DNA of 64,000 nucleotides from Streptococcus parasanguinis (GTDB lineage Bacteria; Bacillota; Bacilli; Lactobacillales; Streptococcaceae). The stretch covers positions 958,501 through 1,022,500 of the forward strand of contig NZ_CP134147.1 of NCBI RefSeq assembly GCF_032163505.1, given 5' to 3'. Every line of letters begins with the position of its first letter. The stretch's first letter is position 1. Shown piece after piece: positions 27,069 through 37,073 of this stretch. The notes below the pieces were generated by a model. That model saw nothing but the letters and a program-made list of their open reading frames with translations. It was not told the DNA's origin and ran no database searches. Made by a program: the position numbers and the translations under genes.

Positions 27069-27191
27069 ACCGAAAGCATCTGAGATAAAAGTGTCCAGGC
27101 TTCAATGAGAACGAGTCTTAACGAAGGACGTAGTAGCTAAAGTTTCTCTTCATTCGCTTTTAGGCTCAAAAGAGTGCCGAATGACCTTTTC

Positions 27192-27247
27192 GGGGGTGGG
27201 AGAAAGAAGGAATTTCTAACTAAATTCTTTCTGCCCACTCCCTTTTC
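27192..27247. terminator. Long inverted repeat / terminator after ilvE
   Basis: GGGTGGGAGAAAGAAGGAATTT pairs imperfectly with AAATTCTTTCTGCCCACTCCC (about 20 bp, six-base loop) and ends in TTTT. Longer than a typical terminator; may be a small repeat as well. Confidence 0.7.
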
Positions 27248-27302
27248 TCTTGCGTCATCAAGAGAATTTTTGTAAAATAGAAAAAGTGAAAAGAGGGTTG
27301 AA

Positions 27303-27533
27303 ATGAGTAAAAAAGATAAGAAAATTGAGATTCAAATCGTTGATAGTAAAGTAACCGTCGGAAAAGACACTTTTGATGGATTCACTTTGTCCATTGGCAA
27401 GAAAACGATTGGTGAAATTGCAGACATGGGTGGGCAATTTGCCATTATCAAAAATGGAAATGTGGATTCTCTTTACAAAAAACTTGAAAAAGCCGTTGAA
27501 ATTTTGATAGAAAATTATAATTTGAATAAATAA
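27303..27533 (+). CDS. DUF2969 protein
   Basis: A 76-residue soluble protein typical of streptococci and placed after ilvE as in S. pneumoniae. It reads as a small beta-rich domain (IEIQIVDSKVTV, IGEIADMGGQFAIIK) with a C-terminal helix KLEKAVEILIENY. AGAGG stands six bases before the ATG. Function unknown. Confidence 0.8.
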   Translation: MSKKDKKIEIQIVDSKVTVGKDTFDGFTLSIGKKTIGEIADMGGQFAIIKNGNVDSLYKKLEKAVEILIENYNLNK

Positions 27534-27537
27534 GGGC

Positions 27538-27566
27538 TTGCAATCATAATAAATCAATGGTATAAT
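27538..27566 (+). promoter_or_regulatory. Promoter of the tRNA-Tyr/tRNA-Gln pair
   Basis: TTGCAA, 17 bases, TATAAT (27561-27566) with an extended TGG; it ends 19 bases before tRNA-Tyr. Confidence 0.75.
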
Positions 27567-27585
27567 AGATCCTGTTGATTTATAT

Positions 27586-27666
27586 GGAGAGATAGCGAAG
27601 AGGCTAAACGCGGCGGACTGTAAATCCGCTCCTTCGGGTTCGGGGGTTCGAATCCCTCTCTCTCCA
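27586..27666 (+). tRNA. tRNA-Tyr (anticodon GTA)
   Basis: Class II tRNA of 81 bases with a long variable arm. Acceptor GGAGAGA pairs with TCTCTCC; anticodon stem GCGGA / TCCGC holds the loop CTGTAAA; T arm GGGGGTTCGAATCCCTC. Discriminator A; no CCA is encoded. Confidence 0.95.
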
Positions 27667-27675
27667 TTTCATTCA

Positions 27676-27747
27676 TGGGGTATAGCCAAGCGGTAAGGCA
27701 AGGGACTTTGACTCCCTCATGCGTTGGTTCGAATCCAGCTACCCCAG
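27676..27747 (+). tRNA. tRNA-Gln (anticodon TTG)
   Basis: 72 bases. Acceptor TGGGGTA pairs with TACCCCA, giving the U1-A72 pair usual for tRNA-Gln; anticodon stem AGGGA / TCCCT with loop CTTTGAC; discriminator G. Nine bases after tRNA-Tyr, same transcript. Confidence 0.95.
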
Positions 27748-27876
27748 TTCTTAGGTAATATCAGATAAGTGATAAAATATCTATCCAGGTATTTTATTTC
27801 TTTATAGGATGAGTCGTTAAAGATTGTAGATGATCTCATTGCGAGTGCTTGCTTAGGAAAAATAATTATAAGTATG

Positions 27877-27896
27877 TCAAGTTTTAGAAAACTTGA
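27877..27896 (+). other. Inverted repeat in the rpsA leader
   Basis: TCAAGTTTT-AG-AAAACTTGA, a perfect 9-bp inverted repeat ending five bases before the GGAGG ribosome site of rpsA. No T run follows. It could be a translation-control hairpin. The remainder of the 168-bp stretch from tRNA-Gln to rpsA shows nothing else I can name. Confidence 0.45.
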
Positions 27897-27915
27897 TTGT
27901 TGGAGGATTTTTTAG

Positions 27916-29115
27916 ATGAATGAATTTGAAGATTTGCTAAACAGTGTTAGCCAAGTTGAACCAGGTGACGTTGTTACTGCTGAAGTATTGACAGTTGACG
28001 CGAACCAAGCTAACGTTGCAATCTCTGGAACTGGTGTCGAAGGTGTCTTGACTCTTCGCGAATTGACAAACGATCGTGATGCTGACATCAACGACTTGGT
28101 AAAACCAGGTGAAACACTTGAATTGCTTGTTCTTCGTCAAGTAGTTGGTAAAGATACTGATACAGTAACTTACCTTGTATCTAAAAAACGTTTGGAAGCT
28201 CGCAAAGCATGGGACAAATTGGTTGGACGTGAAGAAGAAGTTGTTACTGTTAAAGGAACTCGCGCTGTTAAGGGCGGACTTTCAGTAGAATTTGAAGGAC
28301 TTCGTGGATTTATTCCAGCTTCAATGCTTGATACTCGTTTTGTACGTAACACTGAACGTTTCGTAGGTCAAGAATTTGATGCTAAAATCAAAGAAGTAGA
28401 TCCAAAAGAAAACCGCTTTATCCTTTCACGTCGTGAAGTTGTTGAAGCTGAATCAGCTGCAGCACGCGCAGAAGTATTTGGTAAATTGAACGTTGGTGAT
28501 GTCGTAACTGGTAAAGTTGCACGTATCACAAGCTTCGGTGCCTTCATTGACCTTGGTGGTGTTGATGGATTGGTTCACTTGACAGAATTATCACACGAAC
28601 GCAACGTATCACCTAAATCAGTTGTAACTGTTGGTGAAGAAATCCAAGTGAAAGTTCTTGACTTGAACGAAGAAGAAGGTCGTGTATCACTTTCATTGAA
28701 AGCTACAACCCCTGGACCTTGGGATGGCGTTGAACAAAAATTGGCTGCTGGTGATGTTATCGAAGGAACTGTTAAACGTTTGACTGACTTCGGTGCATTC
28801 GTTGAGGTATTGCCAGGTATCGACGGACTTGTACACATCTCACAAATTTCACACAAACGTGTTGAAAATCCAAAAGATGTTCTTAAAGTTGGACAAGAAG
28901 TAACTGTTAAAGTTCTTGAAGTAAATGCTGCAGATGAACGTGTATCACTTTCTATCAAAGCTCTTGAAGAACGTCCAGCTCAAGAAGAAGGCGAAAAACA
29001 AGAAAAACGTCAATCTCGCCCACGTCGTCCAAAACAAGAAAAACGCGACTTTGATCTTCCAGAAACTCAAACTGGATTCTCAATGGCTGACTTGTTTGGC
29101 GATATCGAATTGTAA
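27916..29115 (+). CDS. rpsA: 30S ribosomal protein S1
   Basis: Binds mRNA at the 30S subunit. The 399 residues hold four S1 OB-fold repeats (about 15-85, 105-170, 190-262, 275-347), typical of the shorter Gram-positive S1; repeats 3 and 4 show the [28 protein letters not shown] pattern. A charged tail ([20 protein letters not shown]) and a short hydrophobic end follow. Codon use is strongly biased, as for a highly expressed gene. GGAGG before the ATG. Confidence 0.95.
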   Translation: MNEFEDLLNSVSQVEPGDVVTAEVLTVDANQANVAISGTGVEGVLTLRELTNDRDADINDLVKPGETLELLVLRQVVGKDTDTVTYLVSKKRLEARKAWDKLVGREEEVVTVKGTRAVKGGLSVEFEGLRGFIPASMLDTRFVRNTERFVGQEFDAKIKEVDPKENRFILSRREVVEAESAAARAEVFGKLNVGDVVTGKVARITSFGAFIDLGGVDGLVHLTELSHERNVSPKSVVTVGEEIQVKVLDLNEEEGRVSLSLKATTPGPWDGVEQKLAAGDVIEGTVKRLTDFGAFVEVLPGIDGLVHISQISHKRVENPKDVLKVGQEVTVKVLEVNAADERVSLSIKALEERPAQEEGEKQEKRQSRPRRPKQEKRDFDLPETQTGFSMADLFGDIEL

Positions 29116-29123
29116 TATTTAAA

Positions 29124-29300
29124 AGAGGCTGGGACAAAAGTCCTAGCCTCTCAATTATTTTTGGATTGTCGTGCAAGACGCAGTGGTTGAGTGGGCTCTA
29201 CTACGCTGATTTCATCAGCTTTTACAGCCCTACTCAACTGTGCGGTGGTGGGACGACGAAATCGAATTCTAACGAATTACCGATTTCTGTCCCACTCTCT
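29124..29300 (+). repeat. ~176-bp three-hairpin intergenic repeat, copy A
   Basis: Begins nine bases after the rpsA stop. First hairpin GAGGCTGGGAC-aaaa-GTCCTAGCCTC; second GTTGAGTGGGCT...AGCCCTACTCAAC with an inner GCTGA/TCAGC; third GTGGGAC..GAAATCG..AATTC / GAATT..CGATTTC..GTCCCAC. The other copies are at 35525, 43250, 45099 (reverse) and 52847 (same orientation). Small spurious frames inside it are not genes. Confidence 0.9.
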
Positions 29301-29307
29301 TTTTTAC

Positions 29308-29336
29308 TTGTAAAATCTTTAAAAATTTGATATACT
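29308..29336 (+). promoter_or_regulatory. Promoter of tRNA-Arg
   Basis: TTGTAA, 17 bases, TATACT (29331-29336) with extended TGA; ten bases before the tRNA. Confidence 0.7.
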
Positions 29337-29346
29337 ATAACAGTTG

Positions 29347-29418
29347 CCACCCTTAGTGTAATGGATATCACGTAAGATTCCGGTTCTTGAGATGGGGGTT
29401 CGATTCCCTCAGGGTGGA
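29347..29418 (+). tRNA. tRNA-Arg (anticodon CCG)
   Basis: 72 bases. Acceptor CCACCCT pairs fully with AGGGTGG, so the mature 5' base is C1, unusual but consistent; D stem GTG/CAC with GG in the loop; anticodon stem TAAGA / TCTTG with loop TTCCGGT; T arm GGGGG-TTCGATT-CCCTC; discriminator A. Confidence 0.9.
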
Positions 29419-29474
29419 TGATTCATAACGAGGCTCCTCGGAGTCTTTTTTGCTCTTTCTTGGAGGAACATGCA

Positions 29475-29891
29475 ATGACAGTAAAATTAATCGCCCATAC
29501 CTTGATTGAGAAAGACGGGAAGTATCTGCTTATCAAACGCTCGAAAATAAAGCGAGGTCTCCCTAATGTCTATCCATCTTATTGGGATATTCCAGGTGGA
29601 AGTGTAGAAGAGAATGAATTGCCCAGAGAGGCTGCTCTACGTGAGGCTATTGAGGAGGTTAATCAAAAGCTTCGGATTAATAAGATTATCCACGAAGATA
29701 GTCAATTTGATGCCAGCAAAGATACTGTCTTTACACGCCTAGTTTATGCTGGCGAGATTTTGGAAGAGCGTGATTTTATATTAGATCCAGAAGAGCATAC
29801 AGACTTTAAATGGATTTCTTCTTTGAAAGACATAGAGAGCAATCTCGTTGTGCCTTATTTGCTTGAAATCCTTGCTGACAAATCCAAATAA
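29475..29891 (+). CDS. NUDIX hydrolase
   Basis: A 138-residue NUDIX protein of unknown substrate. I start it at 29475 behind TTGGAGGAAC; the frame continues upstream into tRNA-Arg, which is not coding. The NUDIX box runs from PGGSVEENELPREAALREAIEEV (about residues 42-64). It begins IAHTLIEKDGKYLLIKRSK, typical of the family. Shares a bidirectional terminator with ldh. Confidence 0.85.
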   Translation: MTVKLIAHTLIEKDGKYLLIKRSKIKRGLPNVYPSYWDIPGGSVEENELPREAALREAIEEVNQKLRINKIIHEDSQFDASKDTVFTRLVYAGEILEERDFILDPEEHTDFKWISSLKDIESNLVVPYLLEILADKSK

Positions 29892-29898
29892 AGCAGCT

Positions 29899-29935
29899 AA
29901 AAAACATCCCCTTTTAATAAGGAGATGTTTTTTTC
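29899..29935. terminator. Bidirectional terminator between nudix gene and ldh
   Basis: AAAAAACATC-c-CCTT / AAGG-a-GATGTTTTTTT with A and T runs on either side. Confidence 0.85.
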
Positions 29936-31039
<1,104 letters not shown>

Positions 31040-31120
31040 CGTTTGTGTTCCTAAGAAGAAAAATAGGCTAAAATGTGTTATAATAGTATGGTGAATTAAG
31101 TAAAGAGAGGCATTTTTTGA

Positions 31121-33577
31121 ATGCAGGATAATAATCTAATTGATGTGAATTTAACATCAGAAATGAAGACGAGTTTTATCGATTATGCGATGAGTGTTAT
31201 CGTAGCTCGTGCCCTACCTGATGTTCGGGATGGTTTAAAACCCGTTCACCGTCGTATTTTGTATGGTATGAATGAATTGGGTGTTACGCCAGATAAACCA
31301 CATAAGAAGTCAGCCCGTATCACAGGGGATGTTATGGGTAAATACCACCCACACGGGGATTCCTCTATTTATGAAGCCATGGTTCGGATGGCGCAATGGT
31401 GGAGTTATCGCTACATGTTAGTGGACGGTCATGGAAACTTTGGTTCTATGGACGGTGATGGCGCCGCTGCTCAACGGTATACAGAAGCCCGTATGAGTAA
31501 GATTGCTCTTGAAATGTTGCGGGATATCAATAAAAATACAGTTGATTTCGCTGATAACTATGATGCTAGCGAGCGCGAACCTTTGGTCTTACCTGCACGT
31601 TTCCCTAACCTTCTCGTCAATGGTGCTACTGGTATTGCCGTTGGGATGGCAACCAATATTCCTCCTCACAATTTGGGAGAAACCATTGATGCAGTGAAGC
31701 TGATGATGGATAATCCGGAGGTAACGACCCGTGAACTTATGGAAGTTCTTCCTGGTCCAGATTTTCCGACAGGTGCTTTGGTCATGGGGAAATCAGGTAT
31801 CCACAAAGCCTATGAAACAGGAAAAGGATCAATCGTTCTTCGTTCTCGTACAGAGATTGAAGTGACCAAGAGTGGCCGTGAACGGATTGTTGTTACTGAG
31901 TTCCCTTATATGGTCAATAAAACCAAGGTGCACGAGCACATCGTTCGCTTGGTGCAAGAAAAACGGATCGAAGGGATTACAGCTGTACGTGATGAATCAA
32001 ACCGTGAAGGGGTTCGTTTTGTGATTGAGGTCCGCCGAGATGCTTCGGCTAACGTTATTTTGAACAACCTCTTTAAGATGACACAAATGCAAACCAATTT
32101 TGGATTCAATATGTTGGCGATCCAAAATGGAGTTCCAAAGGTTCTTTCTCTTCGCCAAATTTTAGGTGCTTATATTGAGCACCAGAAAGAAGTGGTGACT
32201 CGACGGACCATCTTTGATAAAGAAAAAGCGGAAGCACGTGCCCATATCTTAGAAGGTTTGCTCATCGCCTTGGATCACATCGATGAAGTGATCCGGATTA
32301 TCCGCAATAGCCAGACAGACGCTGAAGCACAAGCTGAATTGATGTCTAAATTCAAGCTTTCTGAACGTCAAAGTCAAGCCATTTTGGACATGCGTCTTCG
32401 TCGTTTGACCGGTTTGGAACGAGACAAGATCCAGAGTGAATATGACGACTTGGTTGCCCTGATTGCTGATTTGGCTGATATTTTGGCTAAACCAGAGCGT
32501 GTGGCGACTATCATCAAGGAAGAATTAGAAGAAGTCAAACGCAAGTTTGGCGATGCTCGTCGAACTGAGTTGATGGTAGGGGAAGTTCTTTCTCTTGAAG
32601 ATGAGGACTTGATTGAAGAAACAGATGTCTTAATTACCCTTTCTAATAAAGGATACATCAAACGTTTGGACCAAGCTGAATTTACTGCACAAAAACGTGG
32701 TGGACGTGGGGTCCAAGGAACCGGTGTGAAGGACGATGACTTTGTTCGTGAATTGGTTTCTACGAGCACCCATGATCATTTGCTCTTCTTTACCAATAAG
32801 GGGCGTGTCTATCGTCTGAAAGGTTATGAGATTCCAGAATATGGCCGGACAGCTAAAGGATTACCAATCGTCAACCTCTTAAAATTGGACGAAGGTGAAT
32901 CGATTCAAACCATTATCAATGTGGAGCAAGATCGCAGTGATGAGTCTTATCTCTTCTTTACGACGCGACAAGGTGTAGTCAAGCGCACTAACGTAGCAGA
33001 ATTTTCAAATATCCGTCAGAACGGTCTGAAAGCTCTGAACCTACGGGACGAGGATGAATTGATCAATGTCTTCCTTACAGATGGCAATACTGACGTCATT
33101 ATCGGTACCAAATATGGATATTCAGTCCGCTTTAATGAGGCAGTAGTTCGGAATATGGGACGTTCTGCTACAGGTGTACGTGGTGTGAATCTCCGTGATG
33201 GAGACAAGGTTGTTGGGGCAAGTGTTATTACCGACCAGGACGAAGTATTGGTCATTACTGAAAAAGGGTATGGTAAGCGGACGATAGCTGGCGAATACCC
33301 AACCAAGGGCCGTGGTGGTAAAGGAATCAAAACAGCCAATATTACAGAGAAAAATGGTCCGTTAGCTGGTCTTTTAACCGTTAAAGGGGATGAAGATCTG
33401 ATGATCATTACCGATACCGGAGTTATGATCCGGACAGGTGTGGCTGACATTTCTCAAACGGGTCGTTCGACTCAGGGTGTGAAAGTCATGAGACTGGATC
33501 AGGATGCGAAAATTGTGACCTTTACAACTGTCCAGCCTGATGAAAAAGATGAAGAAGTAGTGGAAGAAAACGAATAG
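31121..33577 (+). CDS. gyrA: DNA gyrase subunit A
   Basis: Breakage-reunion subunit of DNA gyrase, which introduces negative supercoils. The 818 residues start [11 protein letters not shown]; the quinolone region [20 protein letters not shown] has wild-type Ser81 and Glu85; the catalytic Tyr is in AAQRYTEAR. The C-terminal domain carries the GyrA box QRGGRGVQG (written KRGGRGVQG here), which separates it from ParC. Acidic C-terminal tail. srtA follows after 13 bases, same operon. Confidence 0.97.
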   Translation: MQDNNLIDVNLTSEMKTSFIDYAMSVIVARALPDVRDGLKPVHRRILYGMNELGVTPDKPHKKSARITGDVMGKYHPHGDSSIYEAMVRMAQWWSYRYMLVDGHGNFGSMDGDGAAAQRYTEARMSKIALEMLRDINKNTVDFADNYDASEREPLVLPARFPNLLVNGATGIAVGMATNIPPHNLGETIDAVKLMMDNPEVTTRELMEVLPGPDFPTGALVMGKSGIHKAYETGKGSIVLRSRTEIEVTKSGRERIVVTEFPYMVNKTKVHEHIVRLVQEKRIEGITAVRDESNREGVRFVIEVRRDASANVILNNLFKMTQMQTNFGFNMLAIQNGVPKVLSLRQILGAYIEHQKEVVTRRTIFDKEKAEARAHILEGLLIALDHIDEVIRIIRNSQTDAEAQAELMSKFKLSERQSQAILDMRLRRLTGLERDKIQSEYDDLVALIADLADILAKPERVATIIKEELEEVKRKFGDARRTELMVGEVLSLEDEDLIEETDVLITLSNKGYIKRLDQAEFTAQKRGGRGVQGTGVKDDDFVRELVSTSTHDHLLFFTNKGRVYRLKGYEIPEYGRTAKGLPIVNLLKLDEGESIQTIINVEQDRSDESYLFFTTRQGVVKRTNVAEFSNIRQNGLKALNLRDEDELINVFLTDGNTDVIIGTKYGYSVRFNEAVVRNMGRSATGVRGVNLRDGDKVVGASVITDQDEVLVITEKGYGKRTIAGEYPTKGRGGKGIKTANITEKNGPLAGLLTVKGDEDLMIITDTGVMIRTGVADISQTGRSTQGVKVMRLDQDAKIVTFTTVQPDEKDEEVVEENE

Positions 33578-33590
33578 ATAAGGGGACAGC

Positions 33591-34334
33591 ATGTCACGCA
33601 AAAGAAAAAAGAAAAAGAGTTTACGCAATACTCTTATCAACATCGTTGCAACACTTTTGATTATTCTCTCGCTTCTCTTGATTTTCAATGCTCCGATCCG
33701 AAACATGATTATGGTTTGGCATACCAACCAATATCAGGTTAGCAAGGTCGATAAAAAAACCATTGATAAGAATAAAGAAGTGAAGACGAGCTTTGATTTC
33801 CAACATGTCCAGTCACTTTCGACGGAAGCTGTCATCAATGCCCAATGGCAAGCTCAAAAACTACCAGTAATTGGGGGAATTTCGATTCCTGAATTAAACA
33901 TGAACCTTCCGATCTTTAAGGGGCTTGAAAATGTAGCCCTCTACTACGGAGCAGGGACCATGAAGGAAAACCAAGTCATGGGACAAGGCAATTATTCTCT
34001 TGCTAGTCACCACGTATTTGGCCTAACTGGAGCAAATGCCATGTTATTCTCACCATTAGAGAAAGCCAAGGCGGGTATGAAGATCTACATCACGGATAAA
34101 GAAAAAATCTATACTTATGTCATCTCGTCTGTTGAGACAGTGACTCCGGACCGTGTAGATGTTATTCAAGATCGTGAAGGCGTTAATGAGATCACCTTGG
34201 TGACCTGTGAGGATGCTGCAGCGACTTACCGTACGATTGTAAAAGGAAATTTGGAAACCTCTGTTGACTATGACAAGGCTCCAAAAGACATCCTGGATTC
34301 ATTCAGCAAGTCTTATAATCAAATGCAACTTTAA
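33591..34334 (+). CDS. srtA: Sortase A
   Basis: Membrane transpeptidase that links LPXTG surface proteins to peptidoglycan. The 247 residues begin with a very basic segment (SRKRKKKKSLR) and one transmembrane helix (about 14-38), then the sortase barrel. Catalytic residues are visible: His in SLASHHVFG near 142, Cys in ITLVTCEDA near 206, and the Arg in ATYRTIVKG after it. Class A features; downstream of gyrA as in pneumococcus. Confidence 0.95.
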   Translation: MSRKRKKKKSLRNTLINIVATLLIILSLLLIFNAPIRNMIMVWHTNQYQVSKVDKKTIDKNKEVKTSFDFQHVQSLSTEAVINAQWQAQKLPVIGGISIPELNMNLPIFKGLENVALYYGAGTMKENQVMGQGNYSLASHHVFGLTGANAMLFSPLEKAKAGMKIYITDKEKIYTYVISSVETVTPDRVDVIQDREGVNEITLVTCEDAAATYRTIVKGNLETSVDYDKAPKDILDSFSKSYNQMQL

Positions 34335-34340
34335 GAAAAT

Positions 34341-34373
34341 AAAGCCCGAGACAGAAATGTCTGGGCTTTTTCT
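34341..34373 (+). terminator. Intrinsic terminator after srtA
   Basis: AAAGCCC-g-AGACA-gaaa-TGTCT-GGGCTTTTT with one bulged base. Confidence 0.85.
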
Positions 34374-34503
34374 ATGTAGGAAGCTAGGAGAAATTCTTGT
34401 AAAATTGTAAGAGATTGGTAATATAATGTAAGGAACTTGTCATAATATTAAGGGAAAATCAGTATATAATAAAGGGGAAAGAGTATGATAAGGAGGTAGA
34501 ATA

Positions 34504-34782
34504 GTGACAAAAGAGCGAATTTATCATCTCTTGCATCATTTCTATAATCTCTTAGTAAACGATTTTCCACGAAATGGTTTAATTACGAAAGGAATCTATG
34601 AAGTAGAGCAGGTCTACCAAGCTTTAGAGGCCATTCCTCAGAGCCAGGAGTACTTGATTCGCTGTGAAATTCAACAGTTTTTAAAAGAGCTTGAACAAGT
34701 TCAAACAGGTTACCAGATCCGCTTTAATAAAGATGAAGTCTTAGTGTTAGATGATTTGAAGGAAGAAATCGCCTGTAAATAA
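34504..34782 (+). CDS. Small unknown protein before radC
   Basis: A 92-residue soluble protein starting with GTG behind AAGGAGG at a seven-base spacing. Mostly helical by composition, with KERIYHLLHHFYNLLVNDF at the start and a Glu/Gln-rich middle. Its own TATAAT lies about 35 bases upstream. I do not recognise the family. radC begins 54 bases later and may be on the same mRNA. Confidence 0.7.
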   Translation: MTKERIYHLLHHFYNLLVNDFPRNGLITKGIYEVEQVYQALEAIPQSQEYLIRCEIQQFLKELEQVQTGYQIRFNKDEVLVLDDLKEEIACK

Positions 34783-34836
34783 TGCAAGGTCGTCGTTTTC
34801 TCTATTTATTACGAATTAATAAGTGAGGAGGAAATT

Positions 34837-35520
34837 ATGTACGACATATCATTTATTGAACCATCTTTGCTTCCTAGAGAACGTTTGGTTTCTGAAGGGG
34901 TAGATAAGCTGAGTCATCAAGAATTGCTATCCATTCTCTTACGGACAGGTAATAAGAAAAAAAGCGTTTATGAGATTGCACAAGGTCTTTTGAGTTCGGT
35001 TAATAGTTTAAAGGAGTTAAGTCAATTAACCCTAGAGGAGCTACAGGAAATCTCAGGTATTGGCCGGGTGAAGGCCATCGAACTTCAGGCTGTGATTGAG
35101 TTTGGACGAAGGATTCATAAAGACGAATTGATGAGTTCTGAACAGATCATGAGCAGCCAGAAATTGGCCCATAAAATTCAACAGGAAATCGGCCATAAGA
35201 AACAGGAGCACCTGGTTGCCCTCTATTTAAATACGCAGAATGAAATTATTCATCAGCAGACCATTTTTATTGGAACCGTGAATCGAAGTATTGCGGAGCC
35301 ACGTGAAATCCTGCATTATGCACTGAAGCACATGGCAACCTCTATCATCTTGGCTCACAATCATCCATCTGGTGCCGTATTTCCCAGTAAAAATGATGAT
35401 GAAGTAACGCAACGAGTTTTAGAGGCCTGTGAAGTGATGGGTTTAACCCTATTGGATCACTTGATTGTATCTGAAGAAAACTATTATAGTTACCGTGAAG
35501 AGACAGATTATTTGGTATAA
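34837..35520 (+). CDS. radC: RadC-family JAB/MPN metallo-domain protein
   Basis: A 227-residue protein with an N-terminal helix-hairpin-helix region ([26 protein letters not shown]) and a C-terminal JAMM metal site: the [20 protein letters not shown] segment near residue 172 supplies the His-x-His and Asp. The old link to recombination repair is doubtful for the family; its true role is not settled. AGGAGG before the ATG. The repeat copy B starts four bases after its stop. Confidence 0.93.
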   Translation: MYDISFIEPSLLPRERLVSEGVDKLSHQELLSILLRTGNKKKSVYEIAQGLLSSVNSLKELSQLTLEELQEISGIGRVKAIELQAVIEFGRRIHKDELMSSEQIMSSQKLAHKIQQEIGHKKQEHLVALYLNTQNEIIHQQTIFIGTVNRSIAEPREILHYALKHMATSIILAHNHPSGAVFPSKNDDEVTQRVLEACEVMGLTLLDHLIVSEENYYSYREETDYLV

Positions 35521-35524
35521 AAAA

Positions 35525-35700
35525 GAGAGTGGGACAGAAATCAGTAATTCGTTAGAATTCGATTTCGTCGTCCCACCTCCGCACAGTTGAGTAGGACTGT
35601 AAAAGCTGATGAAATCAGCGTAGTAGAGCCCACTCAACCACTGCGTCTTGCTCGACAATCCAAAAATAATTGAGAGGCTAGGACTTTTGTCCCAGCCTCT
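35525..35700 (-). repeat. ~176-bp three-hairpin intergenic repeat, copy B
   Basis: Inverted relative to copy A. It fills the space between the convergent radC and rex genes and can supply a terminator for both. One base change (CAGTAATTC for CGGTAATTC) distinguishes it. Confidence 0.9.
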
Positions 35701-35722
35701 TTTCTTGTTAATGTATAAATCT

Positions 35723-36370
35723 TTATTCTTCGTTTTTTCGCATGAAATAAAGGAGTGTTTGCAATTCACTGGTGAGATCGACATATTGGACGACGACGTC
35801 TTTAGGAACTGTCAGATGGACCGGAGAAAAGCTTAGAATTCCTTTGACACCGGCATCTACTAAAAGACTAGCCACTTCCTGCGCTTTAATACTTGGGACA
35901 GTTAAAATTGCTGTTTGAATGCCTTCTTTTTTGAGATTCTCTTTGATCGTAGAAATCCCATAAATGGGGATCCCATCCTTACTTTTGGTATTAATCAGTT
36001 CATGATCATCTACATCAAAAGCCATGACAATTTTCATCTTATTGCGTTCATGGAAGCGATAGTTGAGGAGCGCACTTCCCATATTTCCGATCCCCACAAT
36101 AGCGACATTGGTAATAGCATTATCATTTAAGAGATCCGCAAAGAAGTTCATCAGTTTTTTTACGTCATAACCAAATCCCCGTCTTCCTAATTCACCAAAA
36201 TAAGAAAAATCTCGGCGAACGGTAGCAGAGTCAATCCCAATTGCATCAGCAATTTGCTTGGAATTGGCGCGCTCTATTTTTTCAGAGTTAAAGCGTTTAA
36301 AAATGCGGTAGTAGAGCGATAAGCGTTTTGCTGTTGCGCGTGGAATTGGAGTATTTTTATCATGTTTCAC
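35723..36370 (-). CDS. rex: Redox-sensing transcriptional repressor Rex
   Basis: Represses fermentation and redox genes when the NADH/NAD ratio is low. I choose the GTG at 36370 (VKHDKN...), which aligns with known Rex N-termini; the frame continues upstream to 36421. The 215 residues show a winged-helix domain ([42 protein letters not shown]) and the Rossmann loop [13 protein letters not shown]. nox, ldh and other redox genes in the window are plausible targets; TTGTGA-like half sites occur near 36405 and 59866. Confidence 0.95.
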   Translation of the reverse strand: MKHDKNTPIPRATAKRLSLYYRIFKRFNSEKIERANSKQIADAIGIDSATVRRDFSYFGELGRRGFGYDVKKLMNFFADLLNDNAITNVAIVGIGNMGSALLNYRFHERNKMKIVMAFDVDDHELINTKSKDGIPIYGISTIKENLKKEGIQTAILTVPSIKAQEVASLLVDAGVKGILSFSPVHLTVPKDVVVQYVDLTSELQTLLYFMRKNEE

Positions 36371-36499
36371 AATATCACAACCTTTCCCTCTTATTGTATA
36401 GGAAGATTGTGAAAAAATCAACTATCTAAAGCGGTTTTTAAAAAATATTTTTGTCTAAAGAAAAAGCTGATGGCGATGGAGAGTTCCATCAGCATCAGC

Positions 36500-36715
36500 T
36501 TAGTTTTCAGCTTGTTCTACCTTTTTCAAAAAAGCATAAAGTCCATCGACTCGTCCTGTATAGGGGAGCTTTTCCCCCTTGTATTCAATGGATACGATTG
36601 AGTAAGAGTCAGGCAAGGTTACACAGCCTGAAAAAGCTAGGATACAGGCTGCAAGGTCAGGATAAGTAGTCGTTCGTTCTACTTGGTAAGCATCGATATA
36701 AGTTAGGGTTACCAT
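36500..36715 (-). CDS. DUF4649-like small protein
   Basis: A 71-residue protein starting at 36715 behind AGAGG; the longer frame from 36754 would overlap the previous gene. Last of a four-gene cluster with the cysteine desulfurase, at the same place as the small DUF4649 gene of pneumococcus. No known function. Confidence 0.7.
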   Translation of the reverse strand: MVTLTYIDAYQVERTTTYPDLAACILAFSGCVTLPDSYSIVSIEYKGEKLPYTGRVDGLYAFLKKVEQAEN

Positions 36716-36716
36716 A

Positions 36717-37064
36717 TTAGGCCTCTGTTTTGTTGAAAATTTCTCTTTCGACAAGACTATCCATTAAGAAATAGAATTTTTGTTGGATAATGTCATTTTC
36801 TGGATTTTTAAAGATATTAACCAGGCGAAGTCCAGACTTGTCTGTAATATTGATCTTAAAACCTGTCAAATCTTTATTGAAAATAATTTTAAGTAGGAAG
36901 CCTTCGCCGCTATTTGGAACGGCTTCGAGCAAACGATTTAACTCGTAATTTCCAACTTTGGTAACAGCGAATGTATTGTCACGTAAGGTATATTTTTTAA
37001 CATTTGGGTGTAGACTATAGGTATATTTGCAGTCTTTCAATGAAACACTTGTTTCAAAAGCCAT
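36717..37064 (-). CDS. DUF1831 protein
   Basis: A 115-residue soluble protein, family known only from structure, with MAFETSVSLKDCKYTYSLHPNVKKYTLRDNTF at the N-terminus broken by beta-type stretches. It follows the cysteine desulfurase by nine bases in lactic acid bacteria generally, suggesting a link to sulfur transfer or the desulfurase itself; no direct evidence is in the sequence. Confidence 0.85.
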   Translation of the reverse strand: MAFETSVSLKDCKYTYSLHPNVKKYTLRDNTFAVTKVGNYELNRLLEAVPNSGEGFLLKIIFNKDLTGFKINITDKSGLRLVNIFKNPENDIIQQKFYFLMDSLVEREIFNKTEA

Positions 37065-37073
37065 ATTGTTCTC

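Noticed and set aside
27192..27247. Copy of the ~176-bp repeat after ilvE
   Set aside because: Shares only a CCCACTCCC-like end; the rest does not match, so listed as a terminator.
31358..31375. Quinolone-resistance changes in GyrA or ParC
   Set aside because: Ser81/Glu85 in GyrA and Ser79/Asp83 in ParC are all wild type.
35525..35700. Repeats taken as CRISPR or as small genes (recurring MLDNPKIIERLGLLSQP)
   Set aside because: Copies are single and kilobases apart, palindromic, and their frames are not preceded by ribosome sites.
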